A stretch of DNA of 64,000 nucleotides from Pirellula sp. Lineage in GTDB: Bacteria; Planctomycetota; Planctomycetia; Pirellulales; PNKZ01. How positions within the stretch are numbered: the stretch's first letter is position 1; every line of letters starts with the position of its first letter. Below the pieces are notes generated by a model. That model saw only the letters and a program-made list of their open reading frames with translations. It did not search any database and had not been told where the DNA came from. The translations under genes were made by a program, and so were the position numbers. The stretch covers positions 124,001 through 188,000 of the forward strand of contig PNKZ01000005.1 in assembly GCA_013822735.1 (NCBI GenBank). Reading direction: 5' to 3'. This document shows positions 9,050-17,935 of the stretch, in pieces.

Positions 9050-10072
9050 CTATTTACCCCCGGCGACCTCTAAATGTTTCGCGAAAAACTCGACCGTGCG
9101 GCGGTCGATTTCGGCGATGGTCGGGTCGATTGCGTCGCCGCTGAAGCCGTGCCCGGCACCGCGACTGATGATGCATTCGCAGGCTACGCCCTTCGCCGCT
9201 GCGGCATCGCGCAGCTTTTCGGCGTTGAGCGACGACAGCACTTTGTCGGCGTCGCCGTGCGCAACGAGAATCGCCGGGCTATCCGGGCGCATCAGATCGA
9301 TCGGGCTCAGCTTTTTGGCGATCTCCATTTTCTCTTCGAGCGGTCCGCCCAACAGCGGCAGCAAACGTTGCGGCCGTTCGAAGTTGCTCCCCTTCATAAG
9401 CGACGTATCGACGAACGACACCAGCGGATAGAACGCGGCGACGCAGCGGATCTTCGCCGTCGGGCCGGGGAGCGACGTCGGGTAGTCTTCGTCGCGCCCG
9501 AGCGCCGTGACCAGCGTGAGGTGGCCGCCGGCGGAAGAGCCGAGCGTGCCGAACCTGTCCGGGTCGATGCCGTACTTCGCGGCGTTCTGAAACAAATAGC
9601 GGACGGCGTCCTTGCAATCGGCCGCGGCGTCGAAGGCCGTCGTCGGGTCGCCGTCGGCCAAGCGATACTCGATGCTCGCACAGACGAAGCCTCGCTCCAG
9701 CAGCGGTCGAACCACGCCGATGACGTCGGGTCGGAGGACTTTGTACCGATCGCCGCCGGCCCAACCGCCGCCGTGGATGTAGATGACGAGCGGAGCCTTG
9801 TCGAATTTCTTCGCCGCGTCGTCCTTGGGCAGAAACAACATCAGCTTGAGTTGTTCGTCGCCGACTTGCTTATAGACGATGTCGTCGACCAGCTTCAAAT
9901 CGGCCGGCAGGCGCGGAGCCGCCGTCTGTCCTTTCGGTGCGCGCTTCGCAACGCGGGTGGACTTCGTGGCCGCCGGCTCGTCGGCTGCGAGAAGTTGCAC
10001 TGAGAAAGCTTCCGCAGCTGCGAAGCCGGCGACGAGCAGCAAAGTCCACGATTGCAACACAGTTCGAAACAT
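9050..10072 (-). CDS. secreted alpha/beta hydrolase (BD-FAE/lipase-like esterase)
   Basis: The oxyanion-hole motif YIHGGGWAGGDR, the nucleophile elbow GTLGSSAGGHLTL (G-x-S-x-G), the acid residue region ILVAHGDADKVL and the His in RGAGHGFSGD are in canonical order. The start at 10072 gives MFRTVLQSWTLLLVAGFAAA, a good signal peptide. A Lys/Thr-rich linker separates it from the catalytic domain. Length is 340 residues. The family includes feruloyl and acetyl-xylan esterases, so a role in de-esterifying polysaccharide is plausible. It is followed by another hydrolase gene on the same strand, suggesting a co-expressed set. Confidence 0.88.
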   Translation of the reverse strand: MFRTVLQSWTLLLVAGFAAAEAFSVQLLAADEPAATKSTRVAKRAPKGQTAAPRLPADLKLVDDIVYKQVGDEQLKLMLFLPKDDAAKKFDKAPLVIYIHGGGWAGGDRYKVLRPDVIGVVRPLLERGFVCASIEYRLADGDPTTAFDAAADCKDAVRYLFQNAAKYGIDPDRFGTLGSSAGGHLTLVTALGRDEDYPTSLPGPTAKIRCVAAFYPLVSFVDTSLMKGSNFERPQRLLPLLGGPLEEKMEIAKKLSPIDLMRPDSPAILVAHGDADKVLSSLNAEKLRDAAAAKGVACECIISRGAGHGFSGDAIDPTIAEIDRRTVEFFAKHLEVAGGK

Positions 10073-10147
10073 CACGGCAGAATCCCGTCGTAAGGAAGCC
10101 AAGGCAGTCGACCAGTAAGTGGTTGACGGACGCCCGAGCGGGCTCGG

Positions 10148-11158
10148 TTATTTCGCGGCTTTTAGTTTCGTAATGAGAAACTTCGTGGTGGAGCCGTACT
10201 TTTCATCGCGATGGCCTGGATATGCGACGATCGCTTCCACGCCGGCCGCGTCGAGCTTCTCTTTCAGTTTGATGCCGTAGATGGCCGAGTGGGTCGGGTC
10301 GGGTCCGCTTTGGCCCACCACAGGCGGCGTCTTCTGGTTGGGGAAATCGAGATAGAGCGGCGGATCGTCGCTCGATACGCTTTCGATCGGCGAGTACTCC
10401 TTGATCCACGGCAGCACTTGCTCGCGATTTTTGAGGAGCAGCTCGAACTCCTGATCACGCGGACGATCGACCGCCGCGAAGCCGAAAGCGTGGCCGGCGT
10501 AGATGGCATTGGGCATCCACGCGCGAAGCTGTTGCGGATCGAGCGAAGTTTGCGCGCCGCTCACCGCCGCGCAAGTCAGTCGCGACGATTCGCGCGCGAT
10601 CGGGTCGCTGCTTTTCGGATCGGCCAGATCATCGTGCAGCGCCAACCACACCGAGGTGCACGCCCCGGCCGAGCCGCCGGTCGCGCCGACGCGAGTCGGA
10701 TCGAGATTCCACTCTTTCGCCTTCGATCGCAAGGTCTGCAAGGCCCGAGCCGCGTCGTGAAGAGGCGCCTTCACCGGCGGTTCCACTTTCTGCTCCATCG
10801 CTTGGTGGATCAGGCGATAATTGACCGCGGCGACGGAGATGCCGGCGTCGAGAAACGGTTGGATGACCGAAGCGCCGTAGCTGCTTTTGTCGCCGCGCAG
10901 CCAGCCGCCGCCGTGGATCAGAAGCACGAGCGGCGTCGGCGTGTCGGACTTCGCTTGCCAGAAATCGAAGACCTGCCGTTCGGAATCGGTGCCGTACTTA
11001 AAGTTCTCCACGGTCGGCGTCGGTCGGGCCGGCGCCGTGCGGACTTTTGCAGCCGCCGTCTTCGCAGGTGCGGCGGGTTTCGTCGCCGGAGCGGCTTGAG
11101 CGAACGCCAACGAAGGAATGCAGAGTAGGCAGTGAAGGAAGATCAGTGAGCGAAACAT
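10148..11158 (-). CDS. secreted alpha/beta hydrolase, HSL-like
   Basis: The 336-residue protein begins with a signal peptide (MFRSLIFLHCLLCIPSLAFA) and a Pro/Ala/Lys-rich linker. The HGGG motif is in LLIHGGGWLRGDKSSYG and the nucleophile elbow is GATGGSAGACTSVWL. The terminal region ends with AYPGHRDEKYGST, where the His could complete the triad. It resembles the gene downstream but the two are diverged, not a recent duplicate. The elbow has Ala where many relatives have Gly. It is probably an ester hydrolase in the periplasm. Confidence 0.86.
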   Translation of the reverse strand: MFRSLIFLHCLLCIPSLAFAQAAPATKPAAPAKTAAAKVRTAPARPTPTVENFKYGTDSERQVFDFWQAKSDTPTPLVLLIHGGGWLRGDKSSYGASVIQPFLDAGISVAAVNYRLIHQAMEQKVEPPVKAPLHDAARALQTLRSKAKEWNLDPTRVGATGGSAGACTSVWLALHDDLADPKSSDPIARESSRLTCAAVSGAQTSLDPQQLRAWMPNAIYAGHAFGFAAVDRPRDQEFELLLKNREQVLPWIKEYSPIESVSSDDPPLYLDFPNQKTPPVVGQSGPDPTHSAIYGIKLKEKLDAAGVEAIVAYPGHRDEKYGSTTKFLITKLKAAK

Positions 11159-11211
11159 GGCGAGACTCCGAGGGGAGACGTAGCGGGGCGGGAGCGACGA
11201 TGTATTTTGAG

Positions 11212-12642
11212 TTACGGACGGACCAGCGTGTAGCTAAATAGCGAGGCATTTTGCAAGACAAAGCGCAAGCGGTACGCTTGGCCGCACGGCAGCAGCGGCC
11301 GATCTTTCCAGGCGGCGCGATGGCGCACGCCTTCGCTGCGAATCGGTTCGAACTCGCCTGCGGAGTAGCCCGGCAGTACCGCGCCGGCTTCGTCGAGCAC
11401 TTCGACGGTGAGTGTTCCATCGACGGCCTTCGCGTTGATCTCAAGCGGCAGCGCTTCGCCGGCGGGGAGCGACGTCGTTTCGACGACCCCTTCCTCGGCG
11501 CCCGCATCGAGCGAGACGAAGCCGTCGAGTCGCCACTTCGCCAAGCCGATTGCAATGCGCTTCGGCGGAATGGTGCCGCCGTGCGTCGTGTTGATCGCCG
11601 TGTAATATTCCCAAACTTCGTCGCCGACCACGAGCGGCGCGATCGCCACGTTCATAATACTCTTGTCGAAATCCTTGCCGCCGGGAATCACCGGATTGCG
11701 CTCGGCCATCCGGCTCCACGCCAGCCCGTCGCGGCTGGTGATGAGCTGCGCTTCCATCGGGCCGTCGAAGCTCGATTCTCCCTGTTTCACCTTCGGGAGA
11801 ATGCGTTCGATGCGAAACACGGGAATGATCCCGAGGTACGAGCCGCCGTAGGCGAAGCCGTTCATGGCGTAAAACTCCGTACGCTGGTCGGGCTCCGTGG
11901 CCCACGCGTCGTCGACGGCGTCGGGCGTGAGCACGACTTGCATCTCCGACCAATGCTCGAAGTCGTCGCTGGTGACGACCGCGCCGAGCCGCTTCTGATT
12001 CACATTCTTCGGACGCGGCTTCGGCGCGTAGGGGCGAATGTACGCGAAGTATTTCTTTGTCGCCGGGTCGCGCAGGATGTGCCCGATCTCGGAACCGACG
12101 GTAAAGATCCGCTCGTCGCCGTAGCGCGTCCAGTGGATGCCGTCGGCCGAGTAGTAGCCGGAGAATCCGCCCACTGCGATCGGTTCGGCCAGCAGCGCCT
12201 TGTAGCGCTTCGCCGGGTCGGGCTCCATTTCGTCGATGACCACCGCCCCGCCGCTCTTCGGCAAGACGAAGTTGGTCCAGCGCCCCTCTTTCTGCACGAC
12301 GTCGAGGGCCGGCTTCGTCCAATGGATGCCGTCGCGCGAAGTGGCGTATTGCCGGCTATACCACATGCGAAACTCGCCGGTCGCCGCATCGCGATGCACG
12401 GTACCGTAGATCCGCGGACCGCCGCCGCGCTCCCACGGTTGGTCCGACACCATCACCGGCCGGTCGAGCTTCTCGGCGGCATGCACGCGACGCGTCACAT
12501 TCTCTTTCCGTGCAATACGCACGTCGTCGACGAAGAGTTCCGTGCCGTCGCGCAGCGGCTTCAACTCGGCGGCCGCTATCGTGGCAACTCCGAGCAGCGT
12601 CGTGAACAGGACTGTCGTACGGACGATTCGGGCGAGAAGCAT
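11212..12642 (-). CDS. secreted GH32/43-like beta-propeller protein (paralog 1)
   Basis: The start at 12642 gives the signal peptide MLLARIVRTTVLFTTLLGVA; the longer frame overlaps the divergent phosphatase gene. The mature protein opens with ELFVDDVRIARKENVTRRVH, the family hallmark shared with the genes at 13549, 19644 and the C-terminal half of 21164. Blades contain repeated R-x-W-Y, TSRDGIHWTKP and KRYKALLAEP type motifs. The sequence ends in a small beta-sandwich-like module (LEINAKAVDGTLTVEVLDEAG). Length is 476 residues. The five-bladed propeller of GH32/43/62-type enzymes is the likely fold; whether it hydrolyses or only binds glycan is not known. An alternative is a non-catalytic BNR-repeat protein. 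Confidence 0.82.
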   Translation of the reverse strand: MLLARIVRTTVLFTTLLGVATIAAAELKPLRDGTELFVDDVRIARKENVTRRVHAAEKLDRPVMVSDQPWERGGGPRIYGTVHRDAATGEFRMWYSRQYATSRDGIHWTKPALDVVQKEGRWTNFVLPKSGGAVVIDEMEPDPAKRYKALLAEPIAVGGFSGYYSADGIHWTRYGDERIFTVGSEIGHILRDPATKKYFAYIRPYAPKPRPKNVNQKRLGAVVTSDDFEHWSEMQVVLTPDAVDDAWATEPDQRTEFYAMNGFAYGGSYLGIIPVFRIERILPKVKQGESSFDGPMEAQLITSRDGLAWSRMAERNPVIPGGKDFDKSIMNVAIAPLVVGDEVWEYYTAINTTHGGTIPPKRIAIGLAKWRLDGFVSLDAGAEEGVVETTSLPAGEALPLEINAKAVDGTLTVEVLDEAGAVLPGYSAGEFEPIRSEGVRHRAAWKDRPLLPCGQAYRLRFVLQNASLFSYTLVRP

Positions 12643-12839
12643 AGCGACGTCTTGCGATTCCCTGAGCAGAGCATTCGGCGGACGGCGGAAATTACGCCGC
12701 CGATTCTGGTGACAGTATCGCAGATGCGGTGCGCCGTTTCGAGCTTCGCCGCTCCTCGACTTTTCGGACGGATGCATTCGCGGTAGCATCAAAGTCGCAC
12801 GAACGGGAAATCGTCGATACCGGAACTTGGGAGCGTGCC

Positions 12840-13427
12840 GTGAGCGATCCATTACCGCTGGTTTATGTGGTGCGGCATGGTGAGACCGCGTGGAGCCTCA
12901 CCGGGCAGCACACCGGCCTCACCGACATTCCGCTGACGGAAAAGGGGGAACACGATGCGCGGCAGATGCGCGCCCGGCTCAAGGCCTTGTCGGTCGCTAA
13001 GGTGTTCACGAGCCCGTTGCAACGCGCGGCCCGCACTTGCGAGCTCGCCGGCTTCGGCGACGTCGCGGAGATCGATCGCGACCTGGTCGAGTGGGACTAC
13101 GGCGAATACGAGGGGCGGCGGACCGTCGACATTCGCAAGGAAGTTCCCGGCTGGAGCATCCTCCGCGACGGTTGCCCCGGCGGTGAAACCCTCGCGCAAA
13201 TCGGCGCTCGGGCCGATCGCGTGATTGCCCGCGTCCGTGCGATCGACGCCAACGTCTTGCTCTTCTCCAGCGGCCACTTTCTGCGCGTGCTCGCGGCGCG
13301 CTGGCTCGGGCTCAGTCCGGAGTGCGGCCGGCTCGTGGTTCTCGGCACCACGAGCCTCAGCGAACTCGGTTACGAGCACACCAAGGACGAACCGGTGATC
13401 CGGCTCTGGAACGCGGGCTGCCGATAG
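12840..13427 (+). CDS. histidine phosphatase family protein
   Basis: The catalytic RHGETAWSLTGQHTGLTD motif starts near residue 10, and the second phosphohistidine-pocket His is in LFSSGHFLRVLAARWLG. The GTG at 12840 gives MSDPLPLVYVVRHGE and a 195-residue protein, the usual size; the open frame extends further upstream but overlaps the start region of the divergent propeller gene. Phosphoglycerate mutase-like, but the short length and the ETLAQIGARADRV segment fit the broad-specificity phosphatase (GpmB/SixA-like) group. Substrate unknown. Confidence 0.88.
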   Translation: MSDPLPLVYVVRHGETAWSLTGQHTGLTDIPLTEKGEHDARQMRARLKALSVAKVFTSPLQRAARTCELAGFGDVAEIDRDLVEWDYGEYEGRRTVDIRKEVPGWSILRDGCPGGETLAQIGARADRVIARVRAIDANVLLFSSGHFLRVLAARWLGLSPECGRLVVLGTTSLSELGYEHTKDEPVIRLWNAGCR

Positions 13428-13447
13428 TAGTTTTGTAGCCCCGCCAC

Positions 13448-13535
13448 GGGTGGCTGGGGCAGAACGAAGTGATGCCGCAGTTGCAACGAATGCCCAAAAC
13501 TGGGGCTTCGCCTCCGGCTCCAGCCCCAGCCACCC
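13448..13535. repeat. 85-90 bp palindromic repeat family, copy A
   Basis: The ends are perfect 13-base inverted arms, GGGTGGCTGGGGC and GCCCCAGCCACCC, separated by about 62 bases. The left interior reads GGCAGAACGAAGTGATGCC and the right interior CCTCCGGCTC. The same architecture and interior words recur at 28266-28347 and 51652-51736. It sits between convergent genes and could also act as a bidirectional terminator. Confidence 0.75.
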
Positions 13536-13548
13536 GCCGCAGAATTTA

Positions 13549-15249
13549 CTACTTTAGCGTCACGCCGTAGAGGTCCGCTTTTTCCAAGTGCACGCGCACC
13601 AAGTATCGGCCCGCCGGCAGATCGGCGAGCGACTTCTCTTTCCAGGCGGCCGGCTGGGCGAGGTCGTCGGCCGTGAGCGGCACGGCGTCGTCTTTCGTGA
13701 AGCCGCGCAGGCGATAGCCGTCTTCGTTGAGTAGTTCCACACGCACCGCGCCGCCGGCCGCGTCGGCGTTTACCGTGATCGACTTCGCGCCGCTCAGATC
13801 CAGCGCCTTGAGCGTCACGTGGCCGATCGTGTTCGTCAGCTGCGCCTTGTCCTTCTTCTGCCCCTTCACCGGAGCGTGTGGGTTCGGGCCGACGGCGACG
13901 AACCGGTCGCGCGGCGTTTTGGCCAAGCCGACGCCGCTATAGTAATCGCTCGTGCCGAGCTCCTGGCTATTGAGCCCCACGCCGCCGATGGCCGTGCCGC
14001 GGTAGCCGGCGTAGTAGAAGCGCACTTCGTCGTCGAGCACCACCGGCGTGCCGTTGGTGATGATCGACCCGGCGTCGAACCGCTCCGGCTTGCCGCGCGG
14101 AATGACCCAGGTGTTGGCGAACGTTCGGTCCCAGCGCCGGCCGTCGCGACTGGTCATGAACTCGGCGTCCATCGTGCCGCGCCCGCGGTCGAGAATCTGA
14201 TTCAGCGAGCAATACATGCCGTTGTAGAAGAACACGGGGGACGTATGAAACTCCACGTGCGGCGGGTCGCGATCGTTCACGGTCAGCACGAGTTCCGGCT
14301 TCGTCCAATGCAGAAAATCGGTGCTTTCGATCCGCCCCATGCCGTGCTTCCACGAGAGGCCGCCGTCGGGCCCGGGGGTCCACATCTTGCCGTAGCCGAC
14401 GTAGCGCTCGAGCAGAGGATCGTAGAGCACGTCGAGCGCGTCCGACATCGCCGTCGGCACGCGCCACGACTTCCGCACGACGCCGGTCTTGAGCGTTTCT
14501 TCAAAGTAAAAACCTTCGTCGACAAACGGCGGCTGCATCCCTTTGCCGCCGAAGGGAGTTTTGGAAACCATCCCGGCATGCTTGGTCCAATGGATGCCGT
14601 CGGGCGAGAACGCCACGTGCGTGCCGGAGCCGAGCTTGGCATCTTTGCCGACGCCCCAATCGTAGTAGGCCATCTTGTAGCGCCGGGCCGGATCGGTCTC
14701 GCGCTCGTCGACCAGCACGGAGTTGCAATAGCGATCGCCGTAGCCCCCTTGCTCGTCGTCTCCCGCGCCGATGAGCACGATGTTTGTTTCCTTCGTTTCG
14801 AAGAAGGGAATCAGCCCGAGGTTCGGCTTGGTCCACGCGATGCCGTCGTCGGAGGTGGCGTAACAGACGACGCACTTCAAGCGTTTGTCTTCCTTGCGCC
14901 GCTCTTGGTAGGCCTGATACCAAAGCTGGTACTTGCCGGTCGCCGGGTTGCGATAGACGCTCGTCCAACCGATCATCCCTTCCCACGGCTTGTCCGGGGC
15001 GATCACCGGATCGGCCGACTGCTTTTGGAACTCGACGACCCGTTTGATGGTGCCGGGCCGGTAGAGGACGTCTTCATCGTCGAGGAAGAGAATGGTGCGC
15101 GGGAGCGCCGGAGTCGTCGCACGCTCTTCGGCGTGAACCTTTGTGCCGCCGGCGATGTCGACTGCGAGGATGCTTGCGACGATGAAGCACGACACGACGA
15201 GACGACGCACGAACCAATAGCTGCCGAACGCACGAAGAAAACCATTCAT
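13549..15249 (-). CDS. secreted GH32/43-like beta-propeller protein (paralog 2)
   Basis: The hallmark TILFLDDEDVLYRPGTIKRV follows a long N-terminal signal/anchor region (FVRRLVVSCFIVASILAVDI). Propeller motifs include QLWYQAYQERR, ATSDDGIAWTKPNLGL and KMAYYDWG. An additional Gly/Asp-rich stretch (LIGAGDDEQGGYGDRYCN) is specific to this copy. It ends in the same small C-terminal module (SITVNADAAGGAVRVELLNE). The start at 15249 is chosen because AGGAG lies about five bases before the ATG; the open frame begins seven codons earlier. Length is 566 residues. Function is presumed carbohydrate-related by family and context. Confidence 0.82.
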   Translation of the reverse strand: MNGFLRAFGSYWFVRRLVVSCFIVASILAVDIAGGTKVHAEERATTPALPRTILFLDDEDVLYRPGTIKRVVEFQKQSADPVIAPDKPWEGMIGWTSVYRNPATGKYQLWYQAYQERRKEDKRLKCVVCYATSDDGIAWTKPNLGLIPFFETKETNIVLIGAGDDEQGGYGDRYCNSVLVDERETDPARRYKMAYYDWGVGKDAKLGSGTHVAFSPDGIHWTKHAGMVSKTPFGGKGMQPPFVDEGFYFEETLKTGVVRKSWRVPTAMSDALDVLYDPLLERYVGYGKMWTPGPDGGLSWKHGMGRIESTDFLHWTKPELVLTVNDRDPPHVEFHTSPVFFYNGMYCSLNQILDRGRGTMDAEFMTSRDGRRWDRTFANTWVIPRGKPERFDAGSIITNGTPVVLDDEVRFYYAGYRGTAIGGVGLNSQELGTSDYYSGVGLAKTPRDRFVAVGPNPHAPVKGQKKDKAQLTNTIGHVTLKALDLSGAKSITVNADAAGGAVRVELLNEDGYRLRGFTKDDAVPLTADDLAQPAAWKEKSLADLPAGRYLVRVHLEKADLYGVTLK

Positions 15250-15435
15250 GGCGGCTCCTGGCATGCTCAAGGGGCGGGATGAATCAACCTCAGGCGGGCC
15301 TGCATTCTAAGCGGAAAGAAACTCCGCGGCACCATATCGAATTGCCGTGTAGCAGCGGGGGAAAAACGTGACGATGGAGGCTAACTTGTTTAGTGATATA
15401 GTGCATCGACTTCGAGTATCCAGAAATGGACCAGT

Positions 15436-15463
15436 GAACTGCGGTACTGCTTTACCGCAGTTC
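15436..15463. other. Perfect stem-loop before the Imm26-like gene
   Basis: GAACTGCGGTA pairs perfectly with TACCGCAGTTC (11 base pairs) around a 6-base loop. It ends about 20 bases before the ATG at 15484. It could be a terminator, an attenuator or an operator. Confidence 0.5.
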
Positions 15464-15483
15464 GCCGGTTGAATACCTGCGCC

Positions 15484-15984
15484 ATGAAACAGAAGCTACC
15501 GAACTATCCATTCGTCCCGAAGACAGCAAACTGGCTTCTTGCCGGCCAGTTTTGGGCACTCCCTTTGTCAAACGGAACATTTGGCTGCGCGCGAGTAATC
15601 GAGGTGCCCCCTGTAGAGACACGTAGGTCGCGTGTGGAGTTCTTGGCAGGAGTACTTGACTGGCATTCGACAGAAGTGCCCACCTCTGATTCGATAGCTG
15701 GTTCTAAATGCTTAGACCAGGGACACGTGCATATCAGGGCAATCACTCGAACGGGCGGCGAGGTTCTCGGATTTCGCGATCTAGCGGCCGACGGGATTGA
15801 GCCTTGGCTCTTTCGTGGCGCAGAGTGTTGGAAAGATAGCCAAGTCTTAAAGGGCCTTGTCCCTGTGCGCCCACAGACGTCGGATGACGATCACCTACCC
15901 ATTCTTTCTACATGGGGATACAACGTCGCGCGCGTAATTGCAGAGTCTCGCTTTGTAAAAAGGGCTAGCCAAAACCTGACTTGA
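15484..15984 (+). CDS. Imm26-like putative immunity protein
   Basis: A 166-residue soluble protein. The segment GQFWALPLSNGTFGCARVIE resembles the opening strand pair of the Imm26 immunity family, in which a protein neutralises a polymorphic toxin, and later positions show the alternating hydrophobic pattern of an alpha/beta protein. The start is the ATG at 15484; a TTG five codons upstream is less likely. Its base composition is visibly less GC-rich than the flanking genes, which suggests acquisition. No toxin gene is adjacent; the next gene encodes a GNAT acetyltransferase. Family membership is a judgement from a short motif. Confidence 0.6.
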   Translation: MKQKLPNYPFVPKTANWLLAGQFWALPLSNGTFGCARVIEVPPVETRRSRVEFLAGVLDWHSTEVPTSDSIAGSKCLDQGHVHIRAITRTGGEVLGFRDLAADGIEPWLFRGAECWKDSQVLKGLVPVRPQTSDDDHLPILSTWGYNVARVIAESRFVKRASQNLT

Positions 15985-16000
15985 ACATTGCCACGACACG

Positions 16001-16492
16001 ATGAACGCCGACCAAATCATCATCATCGAAGCCGATCTCGCTCGCCCCGAGCATCAGGAGGCGACCGTTTACCTTTTGAACGCTTACGCGATGGACCCGT
16101 TTGGGGATGGGAAGCCGTTGTCGGAAGTGGCGCGGCGCGATCTCATTCCCGGGTTGCGGGCGCACCCGACGTCGCTGGTGTTTCTCGCCTACCGCGACGC
16201 GCAACCGGTGGGCCTGGCGATTTGTTTTCGCGGCTTTTCAACCTTCGCCGCGCGGCCGACGGTGAACATCTCCGACTACTTCGTGCAGCCCGAGCATCGT
16301 GGGGCGGGCATCGGTCGCATGCTCTTAGGAGCGATCGAAGCGTATGCCCGCCTGCACGGCTGCTGCAAACTCACGCTTGAAGTGCAGGAGAACAACCACC
16401 ATGCCCAGCGCGTCTATTCGGCCGCGGGCTTCGCTCAGGCGATGTACGTGCCCGAGGCCGGCGGGTCGTTGTATCTTGCTAAAGTATTGTGA
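16001..16492 (+). CDS. GNAT family N-acetyltransferase
   Basis: The acetyl-CoA-binding motif A is VQPEHRGAGIGRMLLGAIEA (Q/R-x-x-G-x-G/A type), followed by LTLEVQENNHHAQRVYSAAG, the usual C-terminal GNAT pattern of one acetyl-CoA-facing Asn and a YxxxGF-like end. Length is 163 residues, standard. The start is 16 bases after the Imm26-like stop, so the two may be co-transcribed. The substrate (small molecule or protein amine) is unknown. Confidence 0.88.
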   Translation: MNADQIIIIEADLARPEHQEATVYLLNAYAMDPFGDGKPLSEVARRDLIPGLRAHPTSLVFLAYRDAQPVGLAICFRGFSTFAARPTVNISDYFVQPEHRGAGIGRMLLGAIEAYARLHGCCKLTLEVQENNHHAQRVYSAAGFAQAMYVPEAGGSLYLAKVL

Positions 16493-16516
16493 CCGCGGCC
16501 TAAGGTAGGCAGTTCC

Positions 16517-16765
16517 ATGGACGTGGACCATGACGACGCAAAGTTCAAACGCTATTTGCTCGGCGAGTAGTATTGGGAGCTGGAACAGCACCCGCAGATA
16601 TCGTCGCCTTTCACCGACGTAGAGTGCGATGCAGTCGAGGTTCTTGCATTTAGTGGTTACGATGACCTACGTGTTCGAGTCGCCGGGGTCGTTTATGACG
16701 TTCATCTCTCTTGGAAGAAGTTGGCGCCGCCGGTTGTCACGCGAGTGAAGGACTTCGGTCGCTGA
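16517..16765 (+). pseudogene. Small gene interrupted by an in-frame TAG
   Basis: From an ATG at 16517 the frame encodes 17 residues (ending RYLLGE), meets TAG at 16568, then continues open for 64 codons to TGA at 16763. The segment after the stop reads like a real protein end (PQISSPFTDVECDAVEVLAF, then a DLRVRVAGVVYDVHLSWKKL block) with alternating hydrophobic strands. It follows the GNAT gene by 24 bases. Either a nonsense mutation broke a small gene of about 81 residues, or the downstream part is expressed from another start. No family recognised. Confidence 0.4.
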
Positions 16766-16819
16766 CGCTCCCGGCTCGCTTTTTCTTCTTCTTCGCGGCT
16801 GCTTTGCGTCGAGCGCGAC

Positions 16820-17419
16820 TTGGCGCGCCTTCCGGGAGAACGGCACGTGTTGAATCGCTTGCTCCCATTCGTGCTCATTGCGTCTACGCTGCTCGGCTCT
16901 TGGCTCGGGGTGCAGCTGGTGCACGAGCTCGGGCATGTCGCGGCGGCGCAGTGCACCGGCGGTACGGTTTCGCGGGTGGTGCTGCACCCGTTGACGATTT
17001 CTCGGACCGATTTGTCGAGCAACCCGAAGCCGCTGGTGGTGGTGTGGGCCGGGCCGATCGTCGGCGTGGTTGCACCGCTTATTCTGTGGGGACTGTCGTT
17101 AGCAGTTCGCTTCCCGGCCGCGTTCGTGCTGCGGTTCTTTGCCGGCTTTTGTCTTATCGCCAACGGGCTCTACATCGGCGTCGGATCGATCGACGGAGTC
17201 GGCGATTGCGGGGAGATGTTGCGCAACGGCTCCCGGCCGTGGCAGCTCTGGCTGTTCGGAGCGCTGACCGTGCCGCTCGGCTTCGCGCTGTGGCATGGTC
17301 AAGGCGCGTACTTCGGCTGGGGAGCCGATCGCCGACCGATTAACGCGCGGGTTGCCGGCGGTTGCCTGGCGACTTTCGTCGTGCTGTTGGTACTCGGCTT
17401 CGTGGTCGGCGGCGGATAA
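16820..17419 (+). CDS. M50-like membrane metalloprotease homolog
   Basis: HELGH (HExxH zinc motif) lies within an N-terminal membrane segment, WLGVQLVHELGHVAAAQCTG near residues 30-45. Five or six hydrophobic segments follow. A GSIDGVGDCGEMLRNG segment late in the protein could provide the third metal ligand in the position of the M50 N-x-x-P-x-x-x-x-D-G motif, but it is not canonical because the Pro is missing. Length is 199 residues. GTG or TTG codons near 16847 would remove a charged 9-residue N-terminus. The N-terminus may be misplaced, and proteolytic activity is unproven. Confidence 0.65.
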   Translation: MARLPGERHVLNRLLPFVLIASTLLGSWLGVQLVHELGHVAAAQCTGGTVSRVVLHPLTISRTDLSSNPKPLVVVWAGPIVGVVAPLILWGLSLAVRFPAAFVLRFFAGFCLIANGLYIGVGSIDGVGDCGEMLRNGSRPWQLWLFGALTVPLGFALWHGQGAYFGWGADRRPINARVAGGCLATFVVLLVLGFVVGGG

Positions 17420-17835
17420 CGCGCGCGGGCGACTGCTCCCGTGTTGTGCGCGGTTGTCGATAGCAGAAAGCGTTTTTGTTTCTACGACCGACGGCACACG
17501 GAGTGTGCCTACAACATTCGTCCCCTCGCTTGTGAGAGCGGGGCTAGTATTCAGTAGCAACTCTTTACTGCGTTTCATCCCCCACATCTCCTGCTCATCT
17601 CCCTCTCTCCCTTTCTTCTTTGCGGCTTGGCGTCTTCGCGCGCACTCCGGGAAAACGGGGGCCGGCCAAAAGTTGGCTTGAGATTGTTCTCGGCCGACTC
17701 TATTGTGCAAGGTGATCGTCGGCAATTCGGCGGTTCGTGGGCGCGGCATGCGGGCGAAGTAGGCGGAGACGAACGTAAGTCGTGTTCGCTGCCTAGCGCG
17801 CCGGCCGGACTTGCGTCGAAGACGAGTTACTCATC

Positions 17836-17864
17836 TGCGCAGATAACTCGTACTTATCTGCGCA
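17836..17864. repeat. TGCGCAGATAA palindrome, copy 1
   Basis: Arms TGCGCAGATAA and TTATCTGCGCA flank a 7-base centre. A further half-copy (ACGAGTTACTCATCTGCGC) overlaps its left side. Confidence 0.7.
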
Positions 17865-17890
17865 CATGTCCAAAAACGGGGTGGGGGGCC

Positions 17891-17917
17891 GCGCAGATAA
17901 CTCGGAGTTATCTGCGC
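17891..17917. repeat. GCGCAGATAACTC palindrome, copy 2
   Basis: A perfect 13-base inverted repeat (GCGCAGATAACTC / GAGTTATCTGCGC) with a single central G. The same word as copy 1, placed 55 bases downstream. Confidence 0.75.
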
Positions 17918-17935
17918 ACCGGCAATGGGACGAGT

